Shown here one piece after another: positions 51,894-61,258 of a stretch of DNA of 64,000 nucleotides. The notes below the pieces were generated by a model. That model saw only the letters and a program-made list of their open reading frames with translations. It searched no databases and was not told the DNA's origin. Both the position numbers and the translations under genes were made by a program. Positions within the stretch are counted from its first letter, which is position 1. Every line of letters starts with the position of its first letter. This stretch comes from Erythrobacter sp. YJ-T3-07 (GTDB lineage: Bacteria > Pseudomonadota > Alphaproteobacteria > Sphingomonadales > Sphingomonadaceae), in the NCBI RefSeq assembly GCF_015999305.1, contig NZ_JAEAGP010000001.1, forward strand, positions 1,860,001 through 1,924,000, given 5' to 3'.

Positions 51894-53103
51894 CATCCTG
51901 ACCCAAGGCGCGGCGCGACCCGCGTCGCTCAAGCGAAAACGCCACCAGCAGTATCGCAATACCCCCCAGCGCCAGACCGAAACCGACCCACCCAGGGGCC
52001 GTCCAGCCCAGTCCGGCGGTGATCGCCAGACCCGCCAGCCATGGGCCCAGCGCATTGGCGAGATTGAAGGCGGCATGATGCAGCGCCGCAGCCATCGTCT
52101 GCGCTTCGCCAGCGACATCCATGAGGCGCACCTGAAGGATCGGCCCGAGCCCGCCACCCATGCCGATGGCGAAGCAGACCAGCGAAATCAGCCAGATATT
52201 GCTGGCAGCGAAGGCGAACGCGGCCAGGAAAACCGCGCTCCATGCGAGGAGGCCGACCGCCGCAGTCTTGAGCGAAATGTCCGCCGCCCAGCCTCCCAGC
52301 AGGTTTCCCGCCAGAATGCCGAAGCCGAACACGACGAACACCCACGGAACCGATGCCGGCGCAACGCCGGTATATTCGGTCAGGACGGGCGCAAGGAAGC
52401 TGTAGACCGCGAAAAGCCCGCCAAACCCGACTGCGCCAGCACCGAGCGTCAACAGCACCTGCGGATGCGCCAGCGCGCTGAGCTCCCTGCGCACGCTTCG
52501 ACCGGATTCAGCGGGTTGCAGCGGCGCCAGTAGCTGAAGCGCGGCCGCAGTCGCCAGCGCAATCCCCGATACGCCGCCAAACACGACCCGCCAGCCCATC
52601 GTAAGGCCCAGCCAGTTGGCCAGCGGCGCGCCGATGACGGTGGCGACGGCGAGGCCGGCCATCACGTAAGAAGCTGCGGCCGCTCGTCTTTCCGGCATGA
52701 GCGAGGCGGCAAGCAGCGCTGCTACTCCGAAATAGGCGCCGTGCGGCAAGCCGCTCAGGAAGCGAAAAGGCAGGAGCGCATAATAACCGGGCGCCATCAC
52801 GGTCGCTGCATTGCCGAGAGCGATCAGGACCATGAGTACGACCAGCAGGCGCCGCCGGGGCCAGTTTGCGCCGAACAATCCGAGGATTGGCGCTCCTACG
52901 ACCACGCCCAGTGCATAGGCGCTGACCGCGTGCGCGGCGACGGGTTCGGTAATTGCAAAGTCTGCCGCGTAGAACGGCAGCAGGCTCATCGCGGCAAACT
53001 CCGTCGTCCCGATCGCGAATCCGCCGAGGGCGAGCGCGAGGATGACGAAAGCGATGCGACCCGCTGAAAGCGGCTGCGAGTTTGCGGTCATTGTGCTTGT
53101 CAT
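51877..53103 (-). CDS. MFS transporter (AraJ/DHA1-like efflux)
   Basis: A 408-residue major facilitator with twelve predicted spans. The start region GGFAIGTTEFAAMSLLPFYA is the hallmark of the AraJ/YdhP-type subgroup of drug:H+ antiporters or sugar effluxers. PFRFLSGLPHGAYFGVAALL is the conserved fourth-to-fifth span. Substrate is unknown. It reads towards the MBL operon and away from an AT-rich palindrome at 53211. Confidence 0.85.
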   Translation of the reverse strand: MTSTMTANSQPLSAGRIAFVILALALGGFAIGTTEFAAMSLLPFYAADFAITEPVAAHAVSAYALGVVVGAPILGLFGANWPRRRLLVVLMVLIALGNAATVMAPGYYALLPFRFLSGLPHGAYFGVAALLAASLMPERRAAAASYVMAGLAVATVIGAPLANWLGLTMGWRVVFGGVSGIALATAAALQLLAPLQPAESGRSVRRELSALAHPQVLLTLGAGAVGFGGLFAVYSFLAPVLTEYTGVAPASVPWVFVVFGFGILAGNLLGGWAADISLKTAAVGLLAWSAVFLAAFAFAASNIWLISLVCFAIGMGGGLGPILQVRLMDVAGEAQTMAAALHHAAFNLANALGPWLAGLAITAGLGWTAPGWVGFGLALGGIAILLVAFSLERRGSRRALGQDAIAPS

Positions 53104-53210
53104 TCCGAGGGGCGAGAAGAGAGCGTGCTACATTGGGTGCGGCGGCACGGCGTCAAGTCCGGCCTTTTCGCGGGACCTACGCAATCTGCCACCAATCAGC
53201 TAGATTTAAC

Positions 53211-53224
53211 ATAATATATATTAT
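53211..53224. promoter_or_regulatory. AT-rich perfect palindrome
   Basis: ATAATATATATTAT at 53211-53224 is a perfect 14-base palindrome in an otherwise GC-rich genome, located in the gap between the divergent MFS and mazG genes. It could be an operator or an AT-rich promoter element. Confidence 0.45.
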
Positions 53225-53286
53225 CCATCTAATGTGTTGAGCAATCCGCTGCTGACGCGGCGTGCTCTTGGCCCTACTCGTGCGTC

Positions 53287-54054
53287 ATGACGCACACACC
53301 GACACCCCAGATCGATCGCCTGCTCGCCATCATGGCGCGGCTGCGCGATCCCGACCATGGCTGCGAATGGGATCTGGCGCAGGATTTCGCCAGCATCGCG
53401 CCGTACACGATCGAGGAAGCCTACGAGGTCGCCGACGCGATCGAGCGTGACGCCATGGCGGAACTGCGCGAGGAACTGGGCGACCTTTTGCTGCAGGTCG
53501 TGTTCCATGCGCGCATGGCCGAGGAGCGCGGCCTGTTCGGCTTCGAGGACGTGGCGCAGGCGATTTCGGACAAGATGGAGGCCCGCCATCCGCACATCTT
53601 CGGCGGCAGCGACGGCACGATGGACGAGACCCGCTGGGAAGCGCTGAAGGCGCAGGAGCGGGAGGCCAAGGGCCAGCAAAGCGCGATGGACGGCGTCGCC
53701 CGCGCCCTGCCCGCACTGCTCCGCGCGGAAAAACTGCAGAAGCGCGCGGCACGCGACGGGTTCGACTGGCCCGATCCCTCCGGCGCGGCGGCAAAGATCG
53801 CTGAGGAAACGCAGGAACTGGCCGAAGCGGACGAGGCAACGCGCGAGGAGGAGGCGGGCGATCTGCTGTTCGCCGCGGTCAATCTGGTCCGCGCATATGG
53901 AATCCAGCCCGAGGCTGCGCTGCGCGCGGCGAACGACAAGTTCGAACGGCGCTATCGCGGGATGGAAGCGCTGGCCGAAGGGGATTTTGCCACGCTCGAC
54001 CTCGATGCGCAGGAGGCGCTGTGGCAGGCGGTCAAGCGCACGGAGAAGGGTTGA
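53287..54054 (+). CDS. mazG: Nucleoside triphosphate pyrophosphohydrolase MazG
   Basis: A house-cleaning NTP pyrophosphatase of 255 residues with two MazG domains. The first has CEWDLAQDFASIAPYTIEEA and EELGDLLLQVVFHARM (the E-x2-E-x12-E-x2-D metal set). The second has KIAEETQELAEADEATREEE and GDLLFAAVNLVRAYG. The usual C-P-WD start is here GCEWD. It is a single gene before the repeat element and hflX. Confidence 0.92.
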   Translation: MTHTPTPQIDRLLAIMARLRDPDHGCEWDLAQDFASIAPYTIEEAYEVADAIERDAMAELREELGDLLLQVVFHARMAEERGLFGFEDVAQAISDKMEARHPHIFGGSDGTMDETRWEALKAQEREAKGQQSAMDGVARALPALLRAEKLQKRAARDGFDWPDPSGAAAKIAEETQELAEADEATREEEAGDLLFAAVNLVRAYGIQPEAALRAANDKFERRYRGMEALAEGDFATLDLDAQEALWQAVKRTEKG

Positions 54055-54063
54055 GCGCCTATC

Positions 54064-54228
54064 GATCCTCCCCGTTTTCGATCCGGAGCGCAGCGAAGGG
54101 GCGAAAATGGGGAGGTGGCAGCCGCCGCCAGGCGGATGACGGAGGGGCAAACCATGCACCAATGCCCCCTCCACCACCCTGCGGGTGGTCCCCCTCCCCA
54201 TTTATCCTTTGGAGAAACGGGGAGGATC
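54064..54228. repeat. 165-bp repeat with 14-bp terminal inverted repeats
   Basis: GATCCTCCCCGTTT at 54064-54077 and its exact reverse complement AAACGGGGAGGATC at 54215-54228 bound a region with further internal dyads (GGGGAGGTGG; CCACCCTGCGGGTGG; CCCCTCCCC). It fills the mazG-hflX gap. The form is that of a MITE-like or compound REP element; open frames through it are not protein-like. Confidence 0.65.
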
Positions 54229-54239
54229 ATCAAAAAAGG

Positions 54240-55556
54240 TCACGTCACCCCGAAACTCTCGAACTGGCCGCGTTCCTTTGGGCCGAGGCGGACCAGCAGC
54301 CGGTGGCGGGGCGTACCGCCCTCCCCGGCAGGAAGCTCCTCTTCCTCCAGCACATCGCCATGCGCGTGGAGCCACGCGATCTCGCGCCCGGCCGATGTCG
54401 GCAGCACGAACTCGCACACGCTCGCCTCGCGGGTCAGCGCATCGCCGATCCGCGTCTCGAGCGCGTCCATATTGAACCCGGTTTCGGCGGACAGCGGCAC
54501 CACGCCATCATCCTCCGCAGCGCGCGCGGCGAGGTCTTCGCGGGCATCTTCCGCCAGCAGATCCCACTTGTTCCACACTTCGAGCATGGGGATCGAACTG
54601 ACCGGTTCCTCCCCCTCCTCGCCCCCGGAAACCACGCCGAGCCCGCGCAGCACCTCCAGCACCTGCGTCTTCTGTGCCGCGCTCGCCGGATTGGCGATGT
54701 CGCGCACGTGCAGGATCAGATCGGCATTGGTGACCTCTTCCAGCGTCGCGCGGAAGGCGGCGACCAGCTGCGTCGGCAGGTCGGAAATGAAGCCCACCGT
54801 GTCGGACAAAATCGCCTTCTCGACAGCGGGCAGGCTGATCGCGCGCATCGTGGGGTCGAGCGTGGCGAACAGCAGGTCTTCGGCCATCACGTCCGCGCCG
54901 GTCAGGCGGTTGAAGATGGTCGACTTGCCCGCGTTGGTGTAGCCGACCAGCGCGATCACCGGCCAGGGCGCACGGGTGCGCCGCTCGCGGTGGAGCGCGC
55001 GGGTCTTCTTGACCTGTTCGAGGTCGCGCCGCAGCCGCGCCATGCGCGTGCGGATCATCCGCCGGTCGGCCTCGATCTGGGTTTCGCCCGGCCCGCCGAG
55101 GAAGCCGTAGCCGCCGCGCTGGCGTTCAAGGTGGGTCCAGCTGCGCACCAGGCGGCTGGCCTGATAGTCGAGATGGGCAAGCTCTACCTGAAGGCGCCCT
55201 TCGGCGGTCGCCGCGCGTTCACCGAAGATTTCGAGGATCAACCCGGTCCGGTCGATCACCTTGCGCGCCAGCTTCTCTTCCAGCGTACGCTGCTGGATCG
55301 CGGTGAGCGCGCCATCGACGATGATCAGCTCCGCCTCGGCCAGTTCGGCCTGGGTGCCGATCTGTTCGACCTGCCCCGCCCCGAACAGCGTGGCGGGCCG
55401 CACGTCGCGGATCGGCTGGATATAGCTTTCCGCCACCTCGATCCCGATCGCGTGCGCGAGGCCGACCGCCTCGGCGAGGCGCTCCTCGGCCGGCAGGTCG
55501 TGGATCTGGCCGCGAATGTCGGGGCAGATGACGAGGGCACGCGCACCGCGCGTCAC
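54240..55556 (-). CDS. hflX: GTPase HflX
   Basis: A ribosome-splitting GTPase of the OBG-HflX class, 438 residues. The N-terminal HflX domain (IQPIRDVRPATLFGAGQVEQ), the GERAATAEGRLQVELAHLDY coil and GGPGETQIEADRR are diagnostic. The G domain has G1 GYTNAGKSTIFNRL, G3 DTVGFISDLP and G4 VWNKWDLL. The start is GTG at 55556; a few upstream in-frame codons (after TAG) have no standard start. It is the last gene of the dusB-ntrYX-hfq-hflX run. Confidence 0.93.
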   Translation of the reverse strand: MTRGARALVICPDIRGQIHDLPAEERLAEAVGLAHAIGIEVAESYIQPIRDVRPATLFGAGQVEQIGTQAELAEAELIIVDGALTAIQQRTLEEKLARKVIDRTGLILEIFGERAATAEGRLQVELAHLDYQASRLVRSWTHLERQRGGYGFLGGPGETQIEADRRMIRTRMARLRRDLEQVKKTRALHRERRTRAPWPVIALVGYTNAGKSTIFNRLTGADVMAEDLLFATLDPTMRAISLPAVEKAILSDTVGFISDLPTQLVAAFRATLEEVTNADLILHVRDIANPASAAQKTQVLEVLRGLGVVSGGEEGEEPVSSIPMLEVWNKWDLLAEDAREDLAARAAEDDGVVPLSAETGFNMDALETRIGDALTREASVCEFVLPTSAGREIAWLHAHGDVLEEEELPAGEGGTPRHRLLVRLGPKERGQFESFGVT

Positions 55557-55597
55557 CTCGCCTTGCAGGTCATCTTCGAAAATCTAGGTCGTTCCTG

Positions 55598-56248
55598 TCA
55601 ATCGTCGTCGTCGTCGTGATCCGGCTCGTCCTCTTCCCAGTCGCTCAGGTCGACAGGTTCGGCGGGCTGGATGGTCGATACAGCGTGCTTGTAGGCGAGC
55701 TGGACGTAACCGTCGCGCTCGAGCAGCGTGCAGAACAGGTCGTAGGCCGCGATCCGGCCCTGGAGCATGACCCCGTTGACGAGGAACATGGTCACCTGAA
55801 CCTCCGCCTCGCTCACCCGGCTCAGGAACACGTCCTGAAGCTGGCGCTGCTTGCGGCTGCCGTCCTGGCTGGAAAACTGCTCAGCATCCATTGCGGAAGC
55901 GGGCATGATCGTGCTGATCGCGTGCTTGTAGACCAGCTGCGACTGGCCGTCGCGGCGCAGCAGCAGGCTGAAATTGTCGAACCAGGTGATGATGCCCTGC
56001 AGCTTCACGCCCTTGACCAGAAACACGGTGACCGGCGCCTTTTCACGCCGCAGCAGGTTGAGGAAGGAATCCTGCAGGCCCGGCTGCTTGTCATCCGACG
56101 CACGGGCTCCTCGCGCGCGGGCGGGTGCCGGCCGCGTGGTCTTCCGCGCCGGTGCGGGCGCAGCCGCAGTGGTCTCGGGCACGCTGGCGACTTCGTCGTC
56201 GGCGGCCTTGGGCTTGGTGCGAATGGAGAGCGTTTTTCCTTCGGGCAT
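55598..56248 (-). CDS. hfq: Tandem-domain RNA chaperone Hfq
   Basis: About 216 residues, more than twice a normal Hfq. After a basic Ala/Pro/Arg linker, domain 1 (residues about 58-116) has [20 protein letters not shown] and [10 protein letters not shown]. Domain 2 (about 137-195) has [20 protein letters not shown] and [10 protein letters not shown]. Both keep the Sm1 and YKH Sm2 cores, but domain 2 is more diverged ([14 protein letters not shown] for the conserved FDNFS region). The C-terminus is a run of Asp. A trimer of fused pairs could form the usual six-fold ring. The ATG at 56248 has AGGA before it; longer starts exist. Confidence 0.9.
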   Translation of the reverse strand: MPEGKTLSIRTKPKAADDEVASVPETTAAAPAPARKTTRPAPARARGARASDDKQPGLQDSFLNLLRREKAPVTVFLVKGVKLQGIITWFDNFSLLLRRDGQSQLVYKHAISTIMPASAMDAEQFSSQDGSRKQRQLQDVFLSRVSEAEVQVTMFLVNGVMLQGRIAAYDLFCTLLERDGYVQLAYKHAVSTIQPAEPVDLSDWEEDEPDHDDDDD

Positions 56249-56372
56249 GACCCTGTTCCTATTGTTCTTGGCCATCCGCGCATAGGGCACGGCTAGCGGG
56301 CGCTCATATATCTGCGGATGTCGCGCACGGGGGAAGGCGACAACCGCTACTCAACCGAAAAATGCGCGCCGC

Positions 56373-56417
56373 GGCCTTGCGTTCCGGTAAGCGGAGTTCG
56401 TTAACTCCCGCAAGGCC
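56373..56417. promoter_or_regulatory. Structured region between ntrX and hfq
   Basis: GGCCTTGC (56373-56380) pairs with GCAAGGCC (56410-56417). Inside lies a second hairpin GGAGTT-CGTT-AACTCC. On the - strand a short T-run follows about 10 bases later. It may be a partial terminator after ntrX or a structured hfq leader. Confidence 0.45.
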
Positions 56418-56431
56418 GGAAAGAGGCGCGT

Positions 56432-57811
56432 TCAGCCGTCGTCCTTGCGATCGGTCATGCCGAGAATCTTCAGCTTTCGGTGCAGGGCCGAGCGTTCCAT
56501 TCCGATAAAACTCGCCGTCTTGGAAATATTGCCCGAAAAGCGCCGGATCTGCACGGTGAGGTATTCACGTTCGAACTCCTCGCGCGCTTCGCGCAGCGGC
56601 ACGCCCATCAGGCTGGACAGGCCGATACCGCCCTTCACCCCGCCCTCGGTAATCTCGCCCGGCAGCATGTCCGGCTCGATCACGCTCATCTGGTCGCGCG
56701 GAGAGAGTATCACCGTGCGCTCCACCACATTGCGCAACTCGCGCACGTTGCCCGGCCAGTCGTAGGCCTGCAGCGTGGCCAGCGCCTCCTCGCTCACCTC
56801 GGGCGGCGGAAGGCCCTGTTCGGCGGCATAGCGGGCGAAGAAATGGGTCGCCAGCGCGGGAATATCGTCGCGCCGGTCGGCCAATGAGGGGATTTCGACC
56901 GGCACCACGTTGAGGCGGTAGAACAGATCCTCGCGAAACCGCTTTTCCTCGATTTCCTTCTGCAGATCGCGCGAGGTGGAGGAGACCACCCGCATGTCGA
57001 CCCCGATCTGCCGGTTGCCACCCACGCGGACGAAGCTCTGTTCGGTCAGCACGCGCAGGATGCGCGCCTGGGTGGAGAGCGGCATATCCGCCACCTCGTC
57101 GAGATAGAGCGTGCCGCCATCGGCCATTTCCAGCAGCCCGGGCCGGACCAGCTTGCCCTCCGCCTCTTCGCCGAACAGCTCCTGTTCGAACCGCTCGGGC
57201 GTGATCCGCGCCGAATTGACGATCACGAAGCCGCCTTCGCTGCGGGGGCTCCAGCTGTGCAGCAGCCGCGCGGCCACTTCCTTGCCCGATCCCGCGGGGC
57301 CGCTGATGAGCACGCGGCTGCCCGTGCTGGCGACCCGTTTGAGCGTCGCGCGAACCTGGTTCACGGCGGCGGAATTGCCGGTGAATTCCTCGCCTGCACC
57401 GCCATTGTCCTGCCGCAGCCGGGTGTTCTCCCGCCGCAGGCGCTCGGTCTCGGTCGCCCGCTCGACCAGCAGCAGCAGCCGCTCGGTCTCGAACGGCTTC
57501 TCGATGAAGTCCATCGCCCCGCGGCTGACCGCAGAAACGGCCGTATCGATATTGCCGTGGCCCGAGAAGATGATCACCGGCAGTTCCGGCTCGCGCGCCT
57601 TGATCGCGTCGAGCACCTCGAGCCCGTCCATCGGGCTGCCGTGGAGCCAAACGTCGAGCAGCACGAGACTGGGCCGCCGTTCGTCGACCAGTCGCAGCGC
57701 GGTCCCGCTGTCGCCCGCGACGCGGCATTCGTAGCCCTCGTCGCTGAGCACGCCGGAGACCAGATCGCGAATGTCGCGTTCGTCGTCGACGACCAGAATA
57801 TCGAGCGCCAT
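56432..57811 (-). CDS. ntrX: Response regulator NtrX without a GAFTGA loop
   Basis: A 459-residue regulator partnered with NtrY. The receiver domain has the phospho-acceptor Asp53 (SLVLLDVWLHGSP), and the AAA+ domain has Walker A GPAGSGKE and Walker B DGGTLYLDEVADMP. A Fis-type HTH follows (ISKTASFIGMERSALHRKL). The loop that carries GAFTGA in sigma-54 activators reads LFGEEAEGKLVRPGLLEMA, so direct sigma-54 activation is unlikely. Family members act in nitrogen, redox and envelope control. Gap to ntrY is 28 bases. Confidence 0.9.
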   Translation of the reverse strand: MALDILVVDDERDIRDLVSGVLSDEGYECRVAGDSGTALRLVDERRPSLVLLDVWLHGSPMDGLEVLDAIKAREPELPVIIFSGHGNIDTAVSAVSRGAMDFIEKPFETERLLLLVERATETERLRRENTRLRQDNGGAGEEFTGNSAAVNQVRATLKRVASTGSRVLISGPAGSGKEVAARLLHSWSPRSEGGFVIVNSARITPERFEQELFGEEAEGKLVRPGLLEMADGGTLYLDEVADMPLSTQARILRVLTEQSFVRVGGNRQIGVDMRVVSSTSRDLQKEIEEKRFREDLFYRLNVVPVEIPSLADRRDDIPALATHFFARYAAEQGLPPPEVSEEALATLQAYDWPGNVRELRNVVERTVILSPRDQMSVIEPDMLPGEITEGGVKGGIGLSSLMGVPLREAREEFEREYLTVQIRRFSGNISKTASFIGMERSALHRKLKILGMTDRKDDG

Positions 57812-57839
57812 CAGCGCCTCCTTCCAAGGGTGTTCGGCA

Positions 57840-60059
57840 TCATGCCGGCGTCTCTTCGGACGCAGGTTCTTCGGGGGTGCGGGCGAAGCGCAGGATCACC
57901 TGCGTGCCGCCATCGGGGGCCGGTGCGAAACTCATCTCCCCCCCGTGCTCCTCCACAATCTTGGTCACGATCGCGAGGCCGAGGCCGGTGCCTTTCTCGC
58001 GCGTGGTCACATAAGGTTCTGCGATCCGGTCGCGGTCGGCGGGTAGCCCCACGCCATTATCGGTTACGCAGATATCGACCATGTCTTCGCCCGGCGCGAT
58101 CGACACCGCGATCTTTCCGGCAAATTCCTCGCCCTCTTCGGCGGCGCGCGCCTCGACCGCTTCGACCGCGTTCTTGAGCACGTTGGTCATCGCCTGGCCG
58201 AACTGGTGCCGATCGCAGCTCAGCGGCACCTCGTCTTCGGAAGTGTCGAAGGTGAAGGCAATGTCCTGATGCGCAACCTCCTGCAGGAAGACCGCCTGAC
58301 GCACCAGGTCGAGAGCATTCTCGTCGCGGAACACCGGCTTGGGCAGCCGCGCGAAGGAGGAGAATTCGTCGACCATTTTGCGCAGCGCGCCGACCTGCCG
58401 CACGATCGTGCTGGTCAGCTCGTCGAACAGCGCAGCGTCATCGCCCACCTTGGTACGGTAGCGGCGCTTCAGGCGCTCGGTCGCGAGCTGGATCGGCGTC
58501 AGCGGGTTCTTGATCTCGTGCGCGATCCGCCGCGCCACATCGGACCATGCGGCACGCCGCTGGTCGAGCAGCTGGCGGGTGATATCCTCGAAAGTGATCA
58601 CCTTGCCGCCGGTTGCGGGCGCGATCCGCACCGCCAGCGTCAGCAGGTCGGCGCCCCTGTTCAGGGTCACAATGCCGCGATCACCGCCCTGCTCCATCAC
58701 CCCCGCGATCTGCGGGGAGATTTCGGAGAAGGCCCTCCCCCGCCCATCCTGCGACGGATCGTCGAACAGCAGCGCCCTGGCCGAGGTGTTCATCAGCTGG
58801 ATCGTCCCATCCTCGTCGATCGAGACGATCCCGGCGGTCATCGATTCCAGCACCGCCTCGATAAAGGCGCGCCGTTCGTCGAGCTCGTGATTGGCGCGCA
58901 CCAGATCGTCTGTCTGCGCCTCCAGCTGCGCGGTCATGCGGTTGAACGCACGGTTGAGCAGGCCGATCTCGTCCGCACCGGTGCGCCCTTCGACCCGCAG
59001 CGAGAAGTTGCCCGCGCCGACCTTGCGCGCGGCGAGCACCAGATTGGTCAGCGGCTCGACCTGCCGGTCCGCAAAGCGCAGCGCGAACCACACCGCAAAG
59101 ATGACCAGGGCGAGCGAGACGAAGAACAGCGCGAGGTTGAAGCGCAGCTGAAGCGCCCGCGCGCGCGTCGTCAGCGCCGCGTACTGCTCGATAATCTGGC
59201 TCGCGAGCTGGTAGTTGTTGAAGGACAGCGCTTCGATGTTGCGAGCATTATAGAGATAGATGCCCGCTGCGGTGTCGATCGGGGTCACCGCCTCGATCCG
59301 CTCCTTGTTGGCGAACACAACCTCGGGCTTGCCCTCCTTGAGCTGGGGAAGAGCGGCAGCACCCTTGCTCGCCGGCTCATTGCCCTCGACCAGGCCGATC
59401 GCGACCGCAGTGGTCATCTTGCCGTCGGGAAATGCCTGCAGGATCGCACTTTCGGTGATCTCGCGCGCCTGCATTTGATAGGTGTAATCCTCCAGAAAGG
59501 CACGATCTGCGAGATCAGGACCCGAGCGCTTCTGCAGCAGGACCAGCATGTCGCCCGCCATCGCGCGCGTTTCCTGAGCGACCTCGTACTGGTTCTGCTC
59601 GAAAAACCCCTCGGCCAGATCGGCGGTGCTTTCGAACAACCCCCGCGAAGGGCCGGAAAACCAGAAATCGACCCCCGACTGGAACAGCACTGCTGCGAAC
59701 ACCGCGACCAGCAGGGTGGGCACTGCCGCGATCATCGAAAACACGAACACAAGGCGCACATGCAACCGCGCCGTGCTGCCCGCTGCGCGGCGCAGGGCAA
59801 GCCGTCGACCGAACAGCACCACCAGAGCCATCGCCGGCACCAACGTGCCGACCAACAGGAAGGAAATCTGCCGCGTCGGCAGCAATTCGGTCTCGTCCGG
59901 TGTCGTGGAAAACGCGGTCCAGGTCGCGACGATCATGATCGCCAGCGCAACCCCGGCGCCGATCTCGAGCCAGCGGAAGAGGTTGGCCCGGCGCGAGGCC
60001 ACGACCATGCGCCGTGCGAGGCGCGATCTGCGTGGAATAGTGCTGCCCGAAGCGCTCAT
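57840..60059 (-). CDS. ntrY: Sensor histidine kinase NtrY
   Basis: A 739-residue membrane kinase. There are about four N-terminal spans (residues 30-130 and near 310-335), a periplasmic loop between them, a HAMP segment (RFADRQVEPLTNLVLAARKV) and a PAS domain (ESMTAGIVSIDEDGTIQLMN). The dimerisation helix has the phospho-His in RRIAHEIKNPLTPIQLATER, and the ATPase has CVTDNGVGLPADR and GTGLGLAIVTKIVEEHGG. It phosphorylates NtrX. The gene follows dusB by 117 bases. Confidence 0.93.
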   Translation of the reverse strand: MSASGSTIPRRSRLARRMVVASRRANLFRWLEIGAGVALAIMIVATWTAFSTTPDETELLPTRQISFLLVGTLVPAMALVVLFGRRLALRRAAGSTARLHVRLVFVFSMIAAVPTLLVAVFAAVLFQSGVDFWFSGPSRGLFESTADLAEGFFEQNQYEVAQETRAMAGDMLVLLQKRSGPDLADRAFLEDYTYQMQAREITESAILQAFPDGKMTTAVAIGLVEGNEPASKGAAALPQLKEGKPEVVFANKERIEAVTPIDTAAGIYLYNARNIEALSFNNYQLASQIIEQYAALTTRARALQLRFNLALFFVSLALVIFAVWFALRFADRQVEPLTNLVLAARKVGAGNFSLRVEGRTGADEIGLLNRAFNRMTAQLEAQTDDLVRANHELDERRAFIEAVLESMTAGIVSIDEDGTIQLMNTSARALLFDDPSQDGRGRAFSEISPQIAGVMEQGGDRGIVTLNRGADLLTLAVRIAPATGGKVITFEDITRQLLDQRRAAWSDVARRIAHEIKNPLTPIQLATERLKRRYRTKVGDDAALFDELTSTIVRQVGALRKMVDEFSSFARLPKPVFRDENALDLVRQAVFLQEVAHQDIAFTFDTSEDEVPLSCDRHQFGQAMTNVLKNAVEAVEARAAEEGEEFAGKIAVSIAPGEDMVDICVTDNGVGLPADRDRIAEPYVTTREKGTGLGLAIVTKIVEEHGGEMSFAPAPDGGTQVILRFARTPEEPASEETPA

Positions 60060-60176
60060 AGTTGCCAGTTTACAACATCGCTGTTGCCATAATACAAGTT
60101 ACAAACGCCGATACGTCCCACTTCGCGTCGCATTTTGGCAACGCTTCGTAGCCTGCATGTTTGCGGGACGGTGGGC

Positions 60177-61196
60177 TCAGGCAGCGTTGCGGACCAGGAA
60201 GGGCTCGTAGAAGCGCTCGATCTCGTCCAGCACCTGTGCCGGATCGTCGATGAAGTTGACCGCCTTGCGGAACTCGGAAGAGCCGTAGAGGCCCTTCACA
60301 TACCAGCCCAGATGCTTGCGCGCGATCTTCACACCGACTTCGGGCGTGTAATGGTCCAGCATCCGGCGGAAATGCTCCACCACCACGGCATATTGCTCGT
60401 TCAGCGGCGGATCGGCGCGCTTCTCGCCCGTCTGCCACCAGTGCATCACCTGGCCGAGCAACCAAGGGCGGCCATAGGCGCCGCGCCCGATCATCAGCCC
60501 GTCCGCGCCCGATTGCTCCAGCGCCTTGGCCGCATCGTCGACACCGCAGATGTCGCCGTTGACGATCACGGGAATGCTCACCGCATCCTTCACCTTGCGG
60601 ATGAAGGACCAGTCGGCATGCCCCTTGTACATCTGGTTGCGGGTGCGGCCGTGGACGGTGATCATCTTCACGCCGAGATCCTCGGCAATCCGCGCCAGTT
60701 CGGGCGCGTTGAGGCTGTCGTGGTCCCAGCCCATCCGCATCTTCACGGTCACCGGCACGTCGACCGCCTTGACCGTCGCTTCCATCAGCCTGGTTGCCAG
60801 CGGCACCTCGCGCATCAGCGCGCTGCCTGCCAGCTGGCCGACGACCTTGCGCACCGGGCAGCCGAAATTGATGTCGATGATCGCCGCGCCGTTGCCTTCC
60901 TGCAATTTCGCAGCCTCGGCCATGCTCGTGGGATCACACCCGACCAGCTGCATGCTGACCGGCTCCTCGATCCGGTCCCACGCGGCCTTCTGCACGCTCT
61001 GGCGCGTCTCGCGGATCGCGGCCTCGCTCGCGATCATCTCGGTCACATTGAGGCCGGAGCCGTAACGGCGGACCAGCGTGCGGAAGGGCATGTCCGTCAC
61101 GCCGGTCATCGGCGCGAGGACCACGGGCGTCTCGACGCGCACGTCGCCGATGGCGATCGGCTTCGGGGCCGAAGGAGGGGTTGGTACTTGCATCAT
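60177..61196 (-). CDS. dusB: tRNA-dihydrouridine synthase DusB
   Basis: An FMN enzyme that reduces uridine in the tRNA D-loop. The FMN-binding start [20 protein letters not shown], the catalytic Cys in [11 protein letters not shown] and [28 protein letters not shown] and [16 protein letters not shown] are family motifs. About 339 residues from the preferred ATG at 61196; the longer frame (61274) runs into the divergent ispDF region. It heads the ntrYX operon, a common arrangement in alphaproteobacteria. Confidence 0.92.
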   Translation of the reverse strand: MMQVPTPPSAPKPIAIGDVRVETPVVLAPMTGVTDMPFRTLVRRYGSGLNVTEMIASEAAIRETRQSVQKAAWDRIEEPVSMQLVGCDPTSMAEAAKLQEGNGAAIIDINFGCPVRKVVGQLAGSALMREVPLATRLMEATVKAVDVPVTVKMRMGWDHDSLNAPELARIAEDLGVKMITVHGRTRNQMYKGHADWSFIRKVKDAVSIPVIVNGDICGVDDAAKALEQSGADGLMIGRGAYGRPWLLGQVMHWWQTGEKRADPPLNEQYAVVVEHFRRMLDHYTPEVGVKIARKHLGWYVKGLYGSSEFRKAVNFIDDPAQVLDEIERFYEPFLVRNAA

Positions 61197-61258
61197 GGGG
61201 AAACGCGCCAAATAGTGGATTGCCGCGCTTCCCGCAAGCGCGTAGCCCTCTCGGCTCC

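Noticed and set aside
54021..55619. A 532-codon + strand frame across the repeat and opposite hflX
   Set aside because: It crosses the 165-bp repeat and the antisense of hflX without any protein-like motif. The HflX frame carries all GTPase motifs.
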